Shown here: one piece after another, positions 11,110-21,930 of the stretch | How positions within the stretch are numbered: the first letter of the stretch is position 1 | Layout of the letters: the number at the start of each line of letters is the position of its first letter | Assembly (NCBI RefSeq): GCF_000236905.1 | Contig: NC_016525.1 | Span: 372,001-436,000 of the forward strand | Origin: Tetrapisispora phaffii CBS 4417 | Taxonomy: Eukaryota; Ascomycota; Saccharomycetes; Saccharomycetales; Saccharomycetaceae | DNA: 64,000 nucleotides | Reading direction: 5' to 3' | Program-made: the position numbers and the translations under genes | The notes under the pieces: model-generated | The model's database searches: none | Seen by the model: only the letters and a program-made list of their open reading frames with translations | What the model was told of the DNA's origin: nothing

Positions 11110-12081
11110 CTACAGATTGTAGTTTTTAATTAATGAATGAGTTAACTCGACACCTAAGAATGTTGCAGCATTTGCGGGGAATGATCTTAAAAGGGCAGGT
11201 CCGATACCGGGGAAGAATCCTTTCAATCCTCCTTTCGTAAAGTAAATTTCTTTTGCAACAGAGACCATATTAACCCTTCCTCCGTTCAGCGTTTTCGTCG
11301 AGCCTGCTTGTAACTTGGTCTTTATTGTATCAATTGGGAAAACCACTACCCACATGGACATGCCCGCAATACCACCACTTAAACAAACGTTTAATAAATT
11401 AACTTCATCTCCATTTGCGTTGTTATTTGAACTTCTTGAGTTCAAAAATTTCTTTGACACTTCGTAAGAACCAAAATACAATGCCGAACCAGGACCATCC
11501 CTTGCCAAGGTCGCTAATGAACCTTTAAATAATGATTTAACTCCTCCTTCTTTCACTATCCTTGTAGCCGCCGAGATCATGGAGGAATTTTTAACACCGG
11601 GCTGTTGTGTTTGCAACACAACTTTAATTCTTTCCGTTGGAGCGGTCACTAAAGTAGTTGGTATAGCGCTCAAGAACCCAGCCATTGCTAACTGGGGATT
11701 GGACAACGAGTTATTTGAATTTGATGAATCTGCTGTATAAGAGACAATTTTTTTACCTACATCGTAGCCCCAAAAGGAGACAGCGAAAATTGGAGTCACA
11801 CCGACCAGTGGCGGTATGACACCTTTATAAAAACCTTTAAAATAGTTTATTGGATTGAATTTGATACGATTTTGGACCTGAACATCAATAAGAATTTTTT
11901 TAATAGCATCGACAGTAGAGCTAGCTTGATTATTCTGTAAACGAACCTTGACTAAATCGAACGGATGACCCGTCAGTACAGCACAAACACCCCCAACACC
12001 ACCTGCCACTAAAGACCTAACATTTTCTTGCCATAAACTAGCTTCTTCTAAATATACTTCCTCGCTGGAGACGTCTGACAT
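11110..12081 (-). CDS. CRC1: Mitochondrial carnitine/acylcarnitine carrier, Crc1
   Basis: Inner-membrane carrier that exchanges acetylcarnitine/acylcarnitine for carnitine. The 323-residue product has the three mitochondrial-carrier repeats, each with a PX[DE]XX[KR] signature: PFDLVKV, PTERIKV and PIDTIKT. Other conserved stretches include AGGVGGVCAVLTGHP, GVTPIFAVSFWGYDVGKK and FFPGIGPALLRSFPANAATF. The frame continues upstream to 12156, but that codon is GTG; the first ATG, at 12081, fits the family length and is chosen. It is the orthologue of YOR100C by sequence and neighbours. Confidence 0.96.
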   Translation of the reverse strand: MSDVSSEEVYLEEASLWQENVRSLVAGGVGGVCAVLTGHPFDLVKVRLQNNQASSTVDAIKKILIDVQVQNRIKFNPINYFKGFYKGVIPPLVGVTPIFAVSFWGYDVGKKIVSYTADSSNSNNSLSNPQLAMAGFLSAIPTTLVTAPTERIKVVLQTQQPGVKNSSMISAATRIVKEGGVKSLFKGSLATLARDGPGSALYFGSYEVSKKFLNSRSSNNNANGDEVNLLNVCLSGGIAGMSMWVVVFPIDTIKTKLQAGSTKTLNGGRVNMVSVAKEIYFTKGGLKGFFPGIGPALLRSFPANAATFLGVELTHSLIKNYNL

Positions 12082-12747
12082 TTTGAGTTTGATTTTACTT
12101 TCAAATTTGCTTTCAGTTTTACATGAGACGCGATTACTAACAGCACAAGAACACACATGTACTTAAACACTTTTTATTTATATACATAACATATTACAGA
12201 TAGCTATCATCATTGCGCCATCGATCCCAGTCACATCTACAATCAAAAGTGAATGACTTTATCTCCTGATAAGAAATTATACATCATTTAAATACATTGC
12301 ACATTGTATATGCAATCATTAACTATCAGATATAATAGTCTCTTATTAGCGTATTGATAATCAATCCTAGACACTTAATGTGGCAAATATCACTTATCTT
12401 CGTTTCCCCACATCTTTATCCGACAGTATCGTTTTATTAGCTGACGGTAAATCCTTTGGAAATGTGGCCACAAAAACAAAGTCATATATAAATGTGTGTG
12501 TGTGTGTCTGCCTATAGGGAGATCCGTTTTCTTATCGCCGGCGATCCCCACTTCCTCATCGTTCTTCCACCCCTTAATCCCTGCCCCCCCTGATTCTACG
12601 AATTACAGAAATTACAGAAATTCTTTATTATATAAAGAGCAAAGGTTTAAAATGTTATTTTATTATGTTATCTACTTTATTGTAATTCTAGTTAAGTCTC
12701 TCTGGCTAACGGTGAAACCTATTCCTATTTAGTTATCTACGCACATC
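12082..12747. other. CRC1-OST2 interval where RAS is expected
   Basis: 666 bp. In S. cerevisiae RAS1 (YOR101W) lies in this interval; here there is no GTPase sequence, no P-loop and no long ORF. A short (TG)n run occurs at about 12493-12508. Confidence 0.6.
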
Positions 12748-13206
12748 TTAATTGATGAAATGTAATGATATGAAGTGTAATACTAAACTGGCAAATATAA
12801 ATTCACCGAATGCACGACTCTTGGAGATGTGAGGGAACGGTTCCGTCAATTGTAGTCTTAAACTTATTAATAACACAAATTGACCAACGCAGAGAATGAA
12901 ACTAGACAGAAATGCATTGAATGGGAATGTGCTCCTTATCAAAATCATGAAAACACATTGCAATGCAGCAAATATAACTAGAAACAAACAAAATATATCA
13001 ATCAACATAATTCTCTTGTCTTCAGAAACTTGTTCGAAGTATGATTTCATTGAGAGACCCCATGCCTCCGAAAAATCTTTACTTATAGAGGAGTTAATTG
13101 GCTTTTGCGATACCACTGGCTTGGATTCTTCAACAGCCTCTGGAACTTCGACTGCTTTCTCAGTAGTCTTTTCCTTTTTATTAACTTGGACTTCTTTCTT
13201 AGCCAT
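12748..13206 (-). CDS. OST2: Oligosaccharyltransferase subunit Ost2 (DAD1 family)
   Basis: Essential small subunit of the ER oligosaccharyltransferase complex, which transfers the Glc3Man9GlcNAc2 glycan to Asn. The 152-residue protein has a longer, Lys/Glu-rich cytosolic N-terminus (about 50 residues) than the 130-residue S. cerevisiae protein. Three membrane segments follow. DAD1-family hallmarks are visible: FPFNAFLSSFILCVGQFVLL, SLRLQL, and the C-terminal RAFGEFIFASLVLHF ending in HFIN. The ATG at 13206 is the first in frame. Confidence 0.96.
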   Translation of the reverse strand: MAKKEVQVNKKEKTTEKAVEVPEAVEESKPVVSQKPINSSISKDFSEAWGLSMKSYFEQVSEDKRIMLIDIFCLFLVIFAALQCVFMILIRSTFPFNAFLSSFILCVGQFVLLISLRLQLTEPFPHISKSRAFGEFIFASLVLHFISLHFIN

Positions 13207-13746
13207 CTTCTGTTTTCTTTATCTTTTTGTCTGTTTGCCTTTGATTGCTCCTTTGTCCCGTAGCTTATTCCTCTTTATGATGCGATGATAGTGTAACTAG
13301 CAGTAATAACTACTCATGAACTGTCTTTAAACAATATGTAGATGACCATTTATCATTTGTTAATTTGTATAGTATCAATTACACATTAAAGTTACATAGA
13401 GTGTTCGTTAATTTCATAATATGTTTTTCGAACTTTTAAAATTTCAAATTTGTAGCTTCGCTCTTCTTGACGCTGGAACTCTTAATATCAAATTAAGCCT
13501 ATTTTAAAAAAGTGATGTATGTTACTGAATTGAAACTACATTTTAATTAGACTTCCTACGTATGTTCCGTTCAATGTATTATGATGAAGAATAGTATTGA
13601 ATGGTAGACATCGAACACACGAAGTGCGTATACCATTTCGGAATTGTTGAAACTTTAAAGTGACTTTTGGTTTTTGAGAAAATATATACGTGCCCGCTAG
13701 AGTCATCTTCGCATTGATAACAACTGTATAGTAATACTTTATCAAG
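13207..13746. other. Divergent OST2/OCA1 promoter region
   Basis: 540 bp of AT-rich sequence between two divergent genes. Nothing beyond presumed promoter function was recognised. Confidence 0.5.
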
Positions 13747-14550
13747 ATGACGGACGACGTGGTAGATACCTTAGCAGAAGATCTGAAAATATCAAAGGCT
13801 GTGGAAGCGTTGCATTTTAACTCTCCAACGAAACCGAAAAGTGAGAGTCTTAACACTACCAATAAGAATGAAAATGAAGCAAATAATTATGACGACAATG
13901 ATGACGAAGAAAATGATAATGACGACGATGACGACGACGATAATGACGACGAACATATTTACATCAATGAAGAAACTGAAACTGGAGTGGAAAGAATCTT
14001 GGTATCGAAAGCCCCTGAGGAACGAATAGTGCCGCCTCTAAACTTTTGTCCCGTAGAGAGATACCTTTATAGATCGGGACAGCCTTCTCCTGTAAATTTC
14101 CCTTTCCTATTGAATTTACATCTTAAGACAATTATATGGCTTGCCAATGAGGAACCACAGGATACTCTACTAGAATTCTGCGAATCAAACAATATTGAGC
14201 TGCAATTCGCTGCAATCAACCCAGATGCTGGAGAAGACGATAATCCATGGGATGGTTTAACGGAACACTCCATAATAAACGCCTTGAAAACTATTGTCGA
14301 AAAAAAGAACTATCCTATGCTCGTCTGCTGTGGTATGGGAAGACATAGAACTGGTACAGTTATTGGATGTTTGAGAAAATTAATGGCTTGGAACTTAGCC
14401 AGTGTTTCAGAAGAATATAGAAGATTCTCTGGTAGTCGAGGTGGCCGTATTCTAGTGGAACTTCTAATTGAAGCATTTGATACAAAGTTAATAAAAATTG
14501 AGAAGGATAAAGCTCCCGATTGGTTATTGACTGCTGTGGAAAGTGACTAA
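13747..14550 (+). CDS. OCA1: Putative protein phosphatase Oca1
   Basis: Member of the Siw14/Oca atypical dual-specificity phosphatase group, part of the Oca complex linked to oxidant-induced arrest and inositol pyrophosphate metabolism. 267 residues. The phosphatase domain covers about residues 95-260. The loop CGMGRHRTG has the CX5R pattern with C195 and R201; the preceding residue is Cys rather than the usual His. The stretch [17 protein letters not shown] matches the family. The N-terminal third has a long Asp/Asn tract (about residues 48-68). From memory the domain matches S. cerevisiae Oca1 (YNL099C) nearly unchanged, more than Siw14. Confidence 0.95.
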   Translation: MTDDVVDTLAEDLKISKAVEALHFNSPTKPKSESLNTTNKNENEANNYDDNDDEENDNDDDDDDDNDDEHIYINEETETGVERILVSKAPEERIVPPLNFCPVERYLYRSGQPSPVNFPFLLNLHLKTIIWLANEEPQDTLLEFCESNNIELQFAAINPDAGEDDNPWDGLTEHSIINALKTIVEKKNYPMLVCCGMGRHRTGTVIGCLRKLMAWNLASVSEEYRRFSGSRGGRILVELLIEAFDTKLIKIEKDKAPDWLLTAVESD

Positions 14551-14728
14551 TCACGGTTACTTCACACATATAAATAAATAAAAAAGAAATATAAATAACG
14601 TAGCACTTTATTAAGGTAAATACAACGATAAGAATAAAAGTTTTTATATGTTATTATCAAGGAATATATTATGTATATGCAAAGTTAACATTAATTTTGT
14701 AATTGCCACTCATTAACATTAATAGTGG

Positions 14729-15484
14729 TTAGCGAAAAACCTTGTCAACTAGCTCTCTCAATTTTCTAACACTTTCAAAAGATGCATTATTGATACTAGC
14801 ATGTAAATTATTACAAGATTTCTGTATACCATTAACATAGCCAACATTCCAGAGTTCATGATAGTCGTTTACGAATTTTCTTGGTAGCATATCATTCTCA
14901 ATTGTGTTTACCAGATTTTGAAATGTTACAGGTAAAAATGTCTTCATAGTATAACATGCAAAGAAAACTGGAATGACCACTCTAGATGGTATAGAGGTTA
15001 ATGTTTTCCCCATAAAGGAACTTTTAACTAGTGTGCCATTAATTCTACTCCAGTTCCTCTTATTTGTTAGGACTCTTCCTGTAAAAAAAGCAAGTAACGA
15101 TAAAGTAGCACCTGGAACCAAGTCTTCCGAATTTTCCAAATCATCAGTCAATATATTGGAGTAAATGTATTTAGTAGCATTTTGTTTATCTTTTAATAGC
15201 TTTTCTTCCTGTGATTTTATTGACGAAGAATAAAATCTATACTTATCCACTACATCAGTTCTCCAACGATGGATCCAGCTTGTTAACTCTTTGGATTCTG
15301 TAACTTTTGATCCACTATCTAAAGTATAATTCACTAGATCATTATTAATATCTTGATCAATTTTTTTAAATATGTTTAAGTTACTTGATTTATTATCAGC
15401 GCTATCAGGTACGTTGACCTTATCCTTAGAAATAGGCACCTCCTCTTTTTCTTCAATAAAAGATTGAACATTGTAAATGAACAT
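14729..15484 (-). CDS. MIC27: MICOS subunit Mic27 (apolipoprotein O family)
   Basis: Inner-membrane component of the MICOS complex that shapes mitochondrial crista junctions. 251 residues, ATG at 15484. The central stretch VPGATLSLLAFFTGRVLTNK and the later hydrophobic segment SRVVIPVFFACYTMKTFLP are probable membrane segments. The following TFQNLVNTIENDMLPRKF and YHELW are shared with S. cerevisiae Aim37/Mic27 (YNL100W) as I remember it. It is convergent with OCA1 (178 bp apart) and next to AVT4, matching the chromosome XIV order. Confidence 0.88.
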   Translation of the reverse strand: MFIYNVQSFIEEKEEVPISKDKVNVPDSADNKSSNLNIFKKIDQDINNDLVNYTLDSGSKVTESKELTSWIHRWRTDVVDKYRFYSSSIKSQEEKLLKDKQNATKYIYSNILTDDLENSEDLVPGATLSLLAFFTGRVLTNKRNWSRINGTLVKSSFMGKTLTSIPSRVVIPVFFACYTMKTFLPVTFQNLVNTIENDMLPRKFVNDYHELWNVGYVNGIQKSCNNLHASINNASFESVRKLRELVDKVFR

Positions 15485-15867
15485 AAATGGTTCTATAACT
15501 GCTATATAAAACGTGCTATTATTGAATGGTATCTTTAAATTTTATATATTAAATGTTACCAGTTTTCCTCATTCAATTCTAATCAAAGGATATAGAAGTA
15601 TATATTCTTTTCTACTTTGGTTTATATACTATTGGATAGAGGTTATGGATGCCGCCAAGTTAAAAAAAAACAAGAACATAATATATAAAGGATACTTACT
15701 CTAAGAAAAGTTGAAAAAAAAAAGTATTTTGTGGAATGATTTATTATATAATTATAGGCTATAGTTGCCATCATAGTTACTCATCAATTCATATTCTATG
15801 TTATCTCTATTATTTATCAAAGTGCCAATTTATCTAAAAAAACATGACAAAGTTTAAGTAACTTTGA
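15485..15867. other. MIC27-AVT4 intergenic region
   Basis: 383 bp of AT-rich sequence with several A or T runs. It holds the MIC27 promoter and the AVT4 3' region. No gene was seen. Confidence 0.45.
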
Positions 15868-17202
15868 CTAAAGGATAACGCTCCTGTATGAAGTATACAT
15901 CATCCCACAAAGTCCCGAAATAATAAGGAATAGATCAAAAACAAACGGTAATATGCTCCAATTATTTTTAATTATCCCCGGTAAACTACATTCATATAAA
16001 TTTAACAACGGTGGATATATATATACCAAAGGAATGCATGCTAGAGAACCAACTATTGCTACTAATTTATTCAGTTTGTCAGAGGTGATGTATCCAATAA
16101 GGCAAACAGTTGTAACTATCAGAAATCTTAATATAATCTTATACACTCTCAAATTTATGTGCTTTGTGCCTTGTGCCTCCGTGTCACTTTCAGAACATAG
16201 TATATCACTTTCTTCCAATACTTTTAAGTCTTCATCTGCTACAGCAATTTTTTTTTTTGTAAAAAGAAAGTCTTCTAATAATGAAGTCAATGAGAACAAT
16301 TGCAAAGGTGTAGAAAGTAATATACCGATTGTGAAACAAACAATAATAATATTGACAAAAATCCCAGGCGCAAAACTTTGTAAAATTATTACCTTTATCT
16401 TTTCCCCATAACTCAAGTAGCCACAAGTTCCAATAAGAATAAATATTATTGACATTGTTAGCATCACTAGCAACAATATTTTTGGGAAGTCTTTTGGAGA
16501 ACTCATATTATTGTGAATTGGGATCAAAAGACCGACACCTTCAAAAGCATATATTGCTGTACCGATAAATAATGTCCACTCGTTTGAGTTGAAGAATAAC
16601 ATAACTCCAGGATCACTTTTTTTATCTGAGATTAAGATTAAATGATGTAAAGAATAAGATATAACTAATATTATTCCACATATAATTAGTACATTTGCAA
16701 TTACCGCAGGTATTGTTAGGACTTCCATTCTAGAAATAAAACTCATTGCAAAATTGAACCCTAGTTGAAATAAAATTGGATAGATAATATTACATTCGTA
16801 GTTGGTCATATTGTAAACGACTTGGTTAAAATTTTCACCAACAAATATGATATAGGCACTTGAAAATCCGATTTGTGTTAAGACCAATGAACCTAAAATT
16901 ACATAACTCATCCATCGACCCAGAATATTATTACCAATTTCTTGGAATGTATTGGCCTTCACCTTAGTCTTTAATTTAATAATTATGAAGTAGCACCAAT
17001 ATGAATATAACCCAAAGATAACAATGAGAATGACAGAGAATACCAAACCACCTTTATGGAAGGCTGAAGGAAGTAATAAACTTCCTGTTCCAACAAATGA
17101 CTTTAATAATAAAAAATAAGTTTTCCAATTTGAAGTCCCTGTTCTCTGCTTGGTGTCATTATTATTTAAGTTTTTAAATCCTTTTTCTGAATTGGTACTC
17201 AT
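15868..17202 (-). CDS. AVT4: Avt3/Avt4-type vacuolar amino acid transporter, short
   Basis: Amino acid/auxin permease family; Avt3 and Avt4 export neutral amino acids from the vacuole. 444 residues, start ATG at 17202. About ten or eleven hydrophobic segments begin near residue 28. Conserved signatures are LLLKSFVGTGSLLLPSAF, ALIGFSSAYIIF-like SQIG region, WTLFIGTAIYAFEGVGLLIP and ACIPLVYIYPPLL. S. cerevisiae Avt4 is about 713 residues; the roughly 250-residue hydrophilic N-terminal domain is missing here, and the 345 bp upstream of the start cannot encode it. The transmembrane core looks intact. Position next to POL1 matches YNL101W. Overall divergence looks greater than for its neighbours. 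Confidence 0.88.
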   Translation of the reverse strand: MSTNSEKGFKNLNNNDTKQRTGTSNWKTYFLLLKSFVGTGSLLLPSAFHKGGLVFSVILIVIFGLYSYWCYFIIIKLKTKVKANTFQEIGNNILGRWMSYVILGSLVLTQIGFSSAYIIFVGENFNQVVYNMTNYECNIIYPILFQLGFNFAMSFISRMEVLTIPAVIANVLIICGIILVISYSLHHLILISDKKSDPGVMLFFNSNEWTLFIGTAIYAFEGVGLLIPIHNNMSSPKDFPKILLLVMLTMSIIFILIGTCGYLSYGEKIKVIILQSFAPGIFVNIIIVCFTIGILLSTPLQLFSLTSLLEDFLFTKKKIAVADEDLKVLEESDILCSESDTEAQGTKHINLRVYKIILRFLIVTTVCLIGYITSDKLNKLVAIVGSLACIPLVYIYPPLLNLYECSLPGIIKNNWSILPFVFDLFLIISGLCGMMYTSYRSVIL

Positions 17203-17547
17203 TTTACAAGCTTTTTACTTGAAATGACTACATAAAATAAATAGAATTCAATTATGATTTTTGATACATCAATTGCCATCAAAATATATACCATTATACA
17301 AGAATATAATTTAGTTCTTATTAAAAATTATTTTGTGACGTTTTATGTTTTCTTTTTAAAGCCAGCCTTTGAAAATAAATCCTGTCAATATAAATTTTTG
17401 CAAACTCAAATAAATGTCATTGTTGCATAATAGTAATAAAATGTTAACAAGAAATTCTTAGTGAAATAATCATATTTTAATTTAATTACACACAGATATT
17501 TATATATAATACAATTTTATTAGGTTGAACAGTTTACATAATAGATC
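17203..17547. other. AVT4-POL1 intergenic region
   Basis: 345 bp of AT-rich sequence: the AVT4 promoter and POL1 3' region. It contains one exact ARS-consensus-like string, TTTTATGTTTT, at 17341-17351, a type of match common in such DNA. Confidence 0.45.
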
Positions 17548-20500
17548 TTACATTGTCATAAATTCAAAAATTGAACCCATATGAACATAACGACGGCCAC
17601 AATCATTCAAATATTTCTGAACGACATCATGATTTATTTGGAACAACTCTCTATTCTGTTCTGTAAGTGCATTGACTGTCAGTTCATTCAAAGGCTCTTT
17701 TGGAGCATGTATATCTCCAAATTGATATAGAGGTTTTAGTTCTCTATTTTTTATTTTTTTACAGTCAAATAAGGAATCAAAATACAGTAGTTGATTATAT
17801 AATTGTTTATCAGTGTAACGATATCTCATGACTCCAGTACAACCATCCATTAAACAACGTTTACCAAATACTGAAATTTGTCTTGTTACATTTCCACATG
17901 TTCTATCATCACAATGCAACCACCCTGCATAATATAGGGATATGTGTGATCTAATACATCTTTCCAATTGACTTGTAAATTGAATAGTTGAAAAAATATG
18001 TTCACATTTCTTACATTGAATACCATTGAAACATACCGTGTAGTAATTGGATGCAACGATACCACCAAATGGGAATTCATTATCACATGAAGGACAATTT
18101 AATATAACAAATGCAGTATCCTTAAATCTTTCAACATCGGAAATAGTAGTTTCTAAAGGTTGCAAGTTGTCAATACCATTTGCACCATTGCCATATTCGT
18201 TTACTCTCTGTAAATATTTTCTACTGTCAAGACCCAATGCAGAGCTTAACCTCACAATATCAAAACTTTCAATATTTTCTAGTAATCTCTCAACTGGTGC
18301 AAATATTTGCTTTTCTAAATAATAATTTGGATCTGGTAAAAGATTATTTGTTTTCACCATTACTTCGTTCAACGAAAATGCTCTCTCAGCAGGTGAAGTA
18401 GTTGATGCTGATTTATTCTCATCCTCTTTTTCTTTTGTAATAACAAATGTTATAACAGAGCCTGCTTTAACAACACGCCCAGCCTTCCTCATATGGAGGG
18501 CCACTTGCACAGCTGGCATAGATTTACCACCAGGATACGCTGACGGATCTTTTGAAAGTTTTGTGTTTATTTTATACTTATCAACTCTGATCTCATTATT
18601 TTCGACTTTAGATTTAATGTCTTCTAGATAGTCATAAATTTCTTGAAGAGCTGTTTCAGAGTCTTTATCTGATAATATAAGATTCAAAATATTTGTTGAA
18701 ACTTCTTTTGATAATGGACAATATTCACGACGTCTCATATCAAGACCTTTGACTTCTAAAGAAGTTTGTTCCTGTTTATTTTTGTCAATTGTCACATTTA
18801 AAGCTGCATATTTTTTCTTTGAATGCAGTAACAATTTTTTGAAAACATTATCGATATCAATCTCTAACAATTTGTAACGTTCATTAACAAGTTTTTTAAA
18901 ATTTAAGCCAACAGCAATCGCTTGACCATATAATTCAGAACCCGTGTCAATCATAACAGAATCTGTATCACCATAGACAACCTTCAGGTTCATACTTTCT
19001 GCTAATTGTCTAGTATTCATTAAAATTTCCCTACCTTTTCCTGTAACTAACATAGCCAAAGGTTTTGCATAAAACCTACTATTGACGTAACCCAAACAAC
19101 CATACATAGAATTGGCAGTTAATTTTAGAGCTTGTTGTCTGATATCACACTGGGCACGGATGTGTGGATCGGATTCATTAATCATTAACTTCTTAACTTC
19201 ACGACGACGTTGCACTAAATTTTGTAACAGACGAGGTAAAACACCTTGTTCTTTCTCACTGCTCGGAACTTCAGGAATTTCCTCTATATCATTCAAATTT
19301 CTATCAACAGTTGTGAAACAGATGTTGAATTCTTGGATAATAGATGGATATAAAGAATTGAAATCCATGACTAGAATATAATTTTTATGAAGTCCCTTCT
19401 CAGGCTCAAAAACCAAACCACCTTGGTATTTAGCTTTTTTCGACGAAACTGCTGGTGCCATGGATGAATTATTACCTTCAGTTTCCTGATGTTCGACATT
19501 TTTCCTAGCTCTTGACTTATTTGACTCCTTATCTGGAACGATATAACCATTCCTTACAAATTCATGCAGCAGAATATATTCATTTCTACCTGCTCTCGTA
19601 CCACCTAAAGTTTGTGACCAAGCATTACCAGCCAAATTGGTCAATTGTTTTGTTAATGACAATAGTTGAATTCTGAAAGATACTTCGGCGGTAAGTTTGA
19701 CATTATTTACATTTTCTTGAAGTGCCATTATCATTGAGTTCACATCTTCATGATATTGAGTATTTTGATAGTTGATATCGATGGATTTATGCTCAATACC
19801 CGTTGTTACCGTATACATCTCCGAAAGATCCCAATTTTGACACTTCGGTGTTAAAGATTGTCCCATTTCATTAGCAATATCACAAAGTAGTCTACCTGAA
19901 GAAATATCTTTAATTAAAAAGTTATTCATGTTAAAATTTTGTTTACCAAATCTGGCGGGCCATTCCCTTCTATTACGACGACCAAGGGAGCTAAAATTAG
20001 GAATTTTGAAATCCCAAATTCTATGTGATAATACATCCAAAATTACATTTTCTAAACGATGTCCAATTAAGACGTCAGGATCAGAAACACGCAACATTGC
20101 GCAGAAACAAGCTAATAATGTCTTTTCGTTATTGAAAAGACGAACCTGGCCATTCAACTTCTGTTTAGCTAATGGTGCTAATCCTAATGGAAAACTTGTT
20201 CCTTTTGGAGGCCTGACTAAAGTTATCAATTGATCAGGATTTATATTTTCAGGAATAGCATTTTCAGGTGAGATACGATTGTAAGTAGCCATTGTAATGG
20301 CTACAACTTCTTGTTTATTCTCAGAACGATTCATTACGGTTTGCACAGATAATGACATACATTTTAAAAAGACTTCCCCAGAGTCCTCTATTGGTTTAAT
20401 GTCACTTGGGTTGGATACTGATATTTCAAGTTTGCAATGCGAAGTATTCTGTAAAGTTTCGAAGTCTCCATTTTTTATGTCTAACCAACATGGCCCCATT

Positions 20501-21930
20501 ATTTTATTTTGAACCAAAAAACTTTCTAATATACCAGTACCACCACCAAATACATGAGAAAACTTCTCACTATTTAAATCTGATGGTATAATATCTCTTT
20601 TACTTTTTGGAGTATCAAATGGTAATAAAACTTTTAAATAATTAGTAACATGTGGTATTCCTGGAATTTCAAATGCATATTTCATTTCTTGCGGTTTTGA
20701 TCTAATTTTATCTAACCCATATTTTTCTAACAGTAATGGAACGATCTCTTCTTGAACTTCTTCTGGCTCGACTCCCTCTCTAGGCAAAAAAAACAATTCT
20801 CTCGCAAGACCATTAATTTGAACCATTGCTGATAGTAAAGAACCATCCAATGCCCTTACTAGACCAAAAATAATTAATTTTGAATCAACTTCAGAAAAAT
20901 CTAACCAAAACATCTTAAATCCGTTAGTTTCAGGATCAATTATTTGCTCCTTGTCATATTTCTTGAATACTAGAGATTCTGTATCAGGTATGCTCTGAGT
21001 GTCAATTCCAGTTTTAGATGGTGTATCAGGTGCCTTGCTGACAAGTGGTGTTCCCGGAGCTGTTACGAATGGTGAAGAACCTAAATTAGTTTTGGAACTT
21101 AAATTGATCTTTCTTGTGCTTTTTGCACTCCTCATGGTCCTTCTACCAAATGCAATCTCTTCATCACTATCCGAGTCATCTTCAGATAACTTTTGGATAA
21201 TCTTCTCTGACTTGGTGGCAGTTGGAGAGCTTGGGACTGGAGTTTCGCTTTCTTCTTTGCTAGTATTAATCATGTTACTTTTTGATTTTAAAGGAGACGA
21301 AGATATTTGTAATATTTTACTATTGTGAATAAAAGCTTCTTCAGTTTTTAATTTCTTACTTTGTTTACCATCCTCTTGCACCTCGACATCTTTTGTCATT
21401 ATTCTTTTATTGGATATTGTAGGAGAGGAAGGTAGTTTACTGTGCGTTGGTATGTTTACCTTTGGTGCTGTTCTGAAACTCATTTTTTCTTCATTAGAAT
21501 CATTAAATTCATCTAATATATCATCAAAGTCTGCAACACCAAAATTTTTTTTTGGTTTGTTCAATTGGTTAGATATACTTATCTTCGAATTTTGAGCTCT
21601 AATAATATTTTCGATCGACTTAGTATCTTTTTCAGTTAAAGGTTTTTTCTTTGAATTTTTCTGATTTCCAACAATATCTTCCTCATCAGTGTAATATTCG
21701 TCTCTATTATCCCAGTCATCCCCAACACCTCTGTCAACATAACCCAAACCGTCATCATCTACTACAAAATCATCTTGTAATAGTTCTTGACGTTTTCTTG
21801 ATCTATATTCATTTTCATCAAGTTCATCATATAACACATCATCATATTCTACATCATCAGACGCTTGACCACCATTACGAGCGGCTTGTAATTTCTTTAG
21901 CTTTTCTAATCTACTCTGATTACTAGTCAT
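17548..21930 (-). CDS. POL1: DNA polymerase alpha catalytic subunit, Pol1
   Basis: Family B polymerase that extends RNA primers made by primase at origins and on the lagging strand. 1460 residues from the ATG at 21930; the frame runs four codons further up to a TTG, which is not used here. Polymerase motif A is DFNSLYPSII (D856), motif B is RQQALKLTANSMYG and motif C is YGDTDS (D988, D990). The C-terminal region has two Cys clusters (CPSCDNEF plus CKKCEH, and CDDRTCGN plus CLMDGCTG) that bind zinc or contact the B subunit. The N-terminal 350 residues are acidic and low complexity but begin with the conserved RLEKLKKLQAARNGG. Length is close to S. cerevisiae Pol1 (1468). Cell-cycle promoter sites lie upstream. 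Confidence 0.98.
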   Translation of the reverse strand: MTSNQSRLEKLKKLQAARNGGQASDDVEYDDVLYDELDENEYRSRKRQELLQDDFVVDDDGLGYVDRGVGDDWDNRDEYYTDEEDIVGNQKNSKKKPLTEKDTKSIENIIRAQNSKISISNQLNKPKKNFGVADFDDILDEFNDSNEEKMSFRTAPKVNIPTHSKLPSSPTISNKRIMTKDVEVQEDGKQSKKLKTEEAFIHNSKILQISSSPLKSKSNMINTSKEESETPVPSSPTATKSEKIIQKLSEDDSDSDEEIAFGRRTMRSAKSTRKINLSSKTNLGSSPFVTAPGTPLVSKAPDTPSKTGIDTQSIPDTESLVFKKYDKEQIIDPETNGFKMFWLDFSEVDSKLIIFGLVRALDGSLLSAMVQINGLARELFFLPREGVEPEEVQEEIVPLLLEKYGLDKIRSKPQEMKYAFEIPGIPHVTNYLKVLLPFDTPKSKRDIIPSDLNSEKFSHVFGGGTGILESFLVQNKIMGPCWLDIKNGDFETLQNTSHCKLEISVSNPSDIKPIEDSGEVFLKCMSLSVQTVMNRSENKQEVVAITMATYNRISPENAIPENINPDQLITLVRPPKGTSFPLGLAPLAKQKLNGQVRLFNNEKTLLACFCAMLRVSDPDVLIGHRLENVILDVLSHRIWDFKIPNFSSLGRRNRREWPARFGKQNFNMNNFLIKDISSGRLLCDIANEMGQSLTPKCQNWDLSEMYTVTTGIEHKSIDINYQNTQYHEDVNSMIMALQENVNNVKLTAEVSFRIQLLSLTKQLTNLAGNAWSQTLGGTRAGRNEYILLHEFVRNGYIVPDKESNKSRARKNVEHQETEGNNSSMAPAVSSKKAKYQGGLVFEPEKGLHKNYILVMDFNSLYPSIIQEFNICFTTVDRNLNDIEEIPEVPSSEKEQGVLPRLLQNLVQRRREVKKLMINESDPHIRAQCDIRQQALKLTANSMYGCLGYVNSRFYAKPLAMLVTGKGREILMNTRQLAESMNLKVVYGDTDSVMIDTGSELYGQAIAVGLNFKKLVNERYKLLEIDIDNVFKKLLLHSKKKYAALNVTIDKNKQEQTSLEVKGLDMRRREYCPLSKEVSTNILNLILSDKDSETALQEIYDYLEDIKSKVENNEIRVDKYKINTKLSKDPSAYPGGKSMPAVQVALHMRKAGRVVKAGSVITFVITKEKEDENKSASTTSPAERAFSLNEVMVKTNNLLPDPNYYLEKQIFAPVERLLENIESFDIVRLSSALGLDSRKYLQRVNEYGNGANGIDNLQPLETTISDVERFKDTAFVILNCPSCDNEFPFGGIVASNYYTVCFNGIQCKKCEHIFSTIQFTSQLERCIRSHISLYYAGWLHCDDRTCGNVTRQISVFGKRCLMDGCTGVMRYRYTDKQLYNQLLYFDSLFDCKKIKNRELKPLYQFGDIHAPKEPLNELTVNALTEQNRELFQINHDVVQKYLNDCGRRYVHMGSIFEFMTM

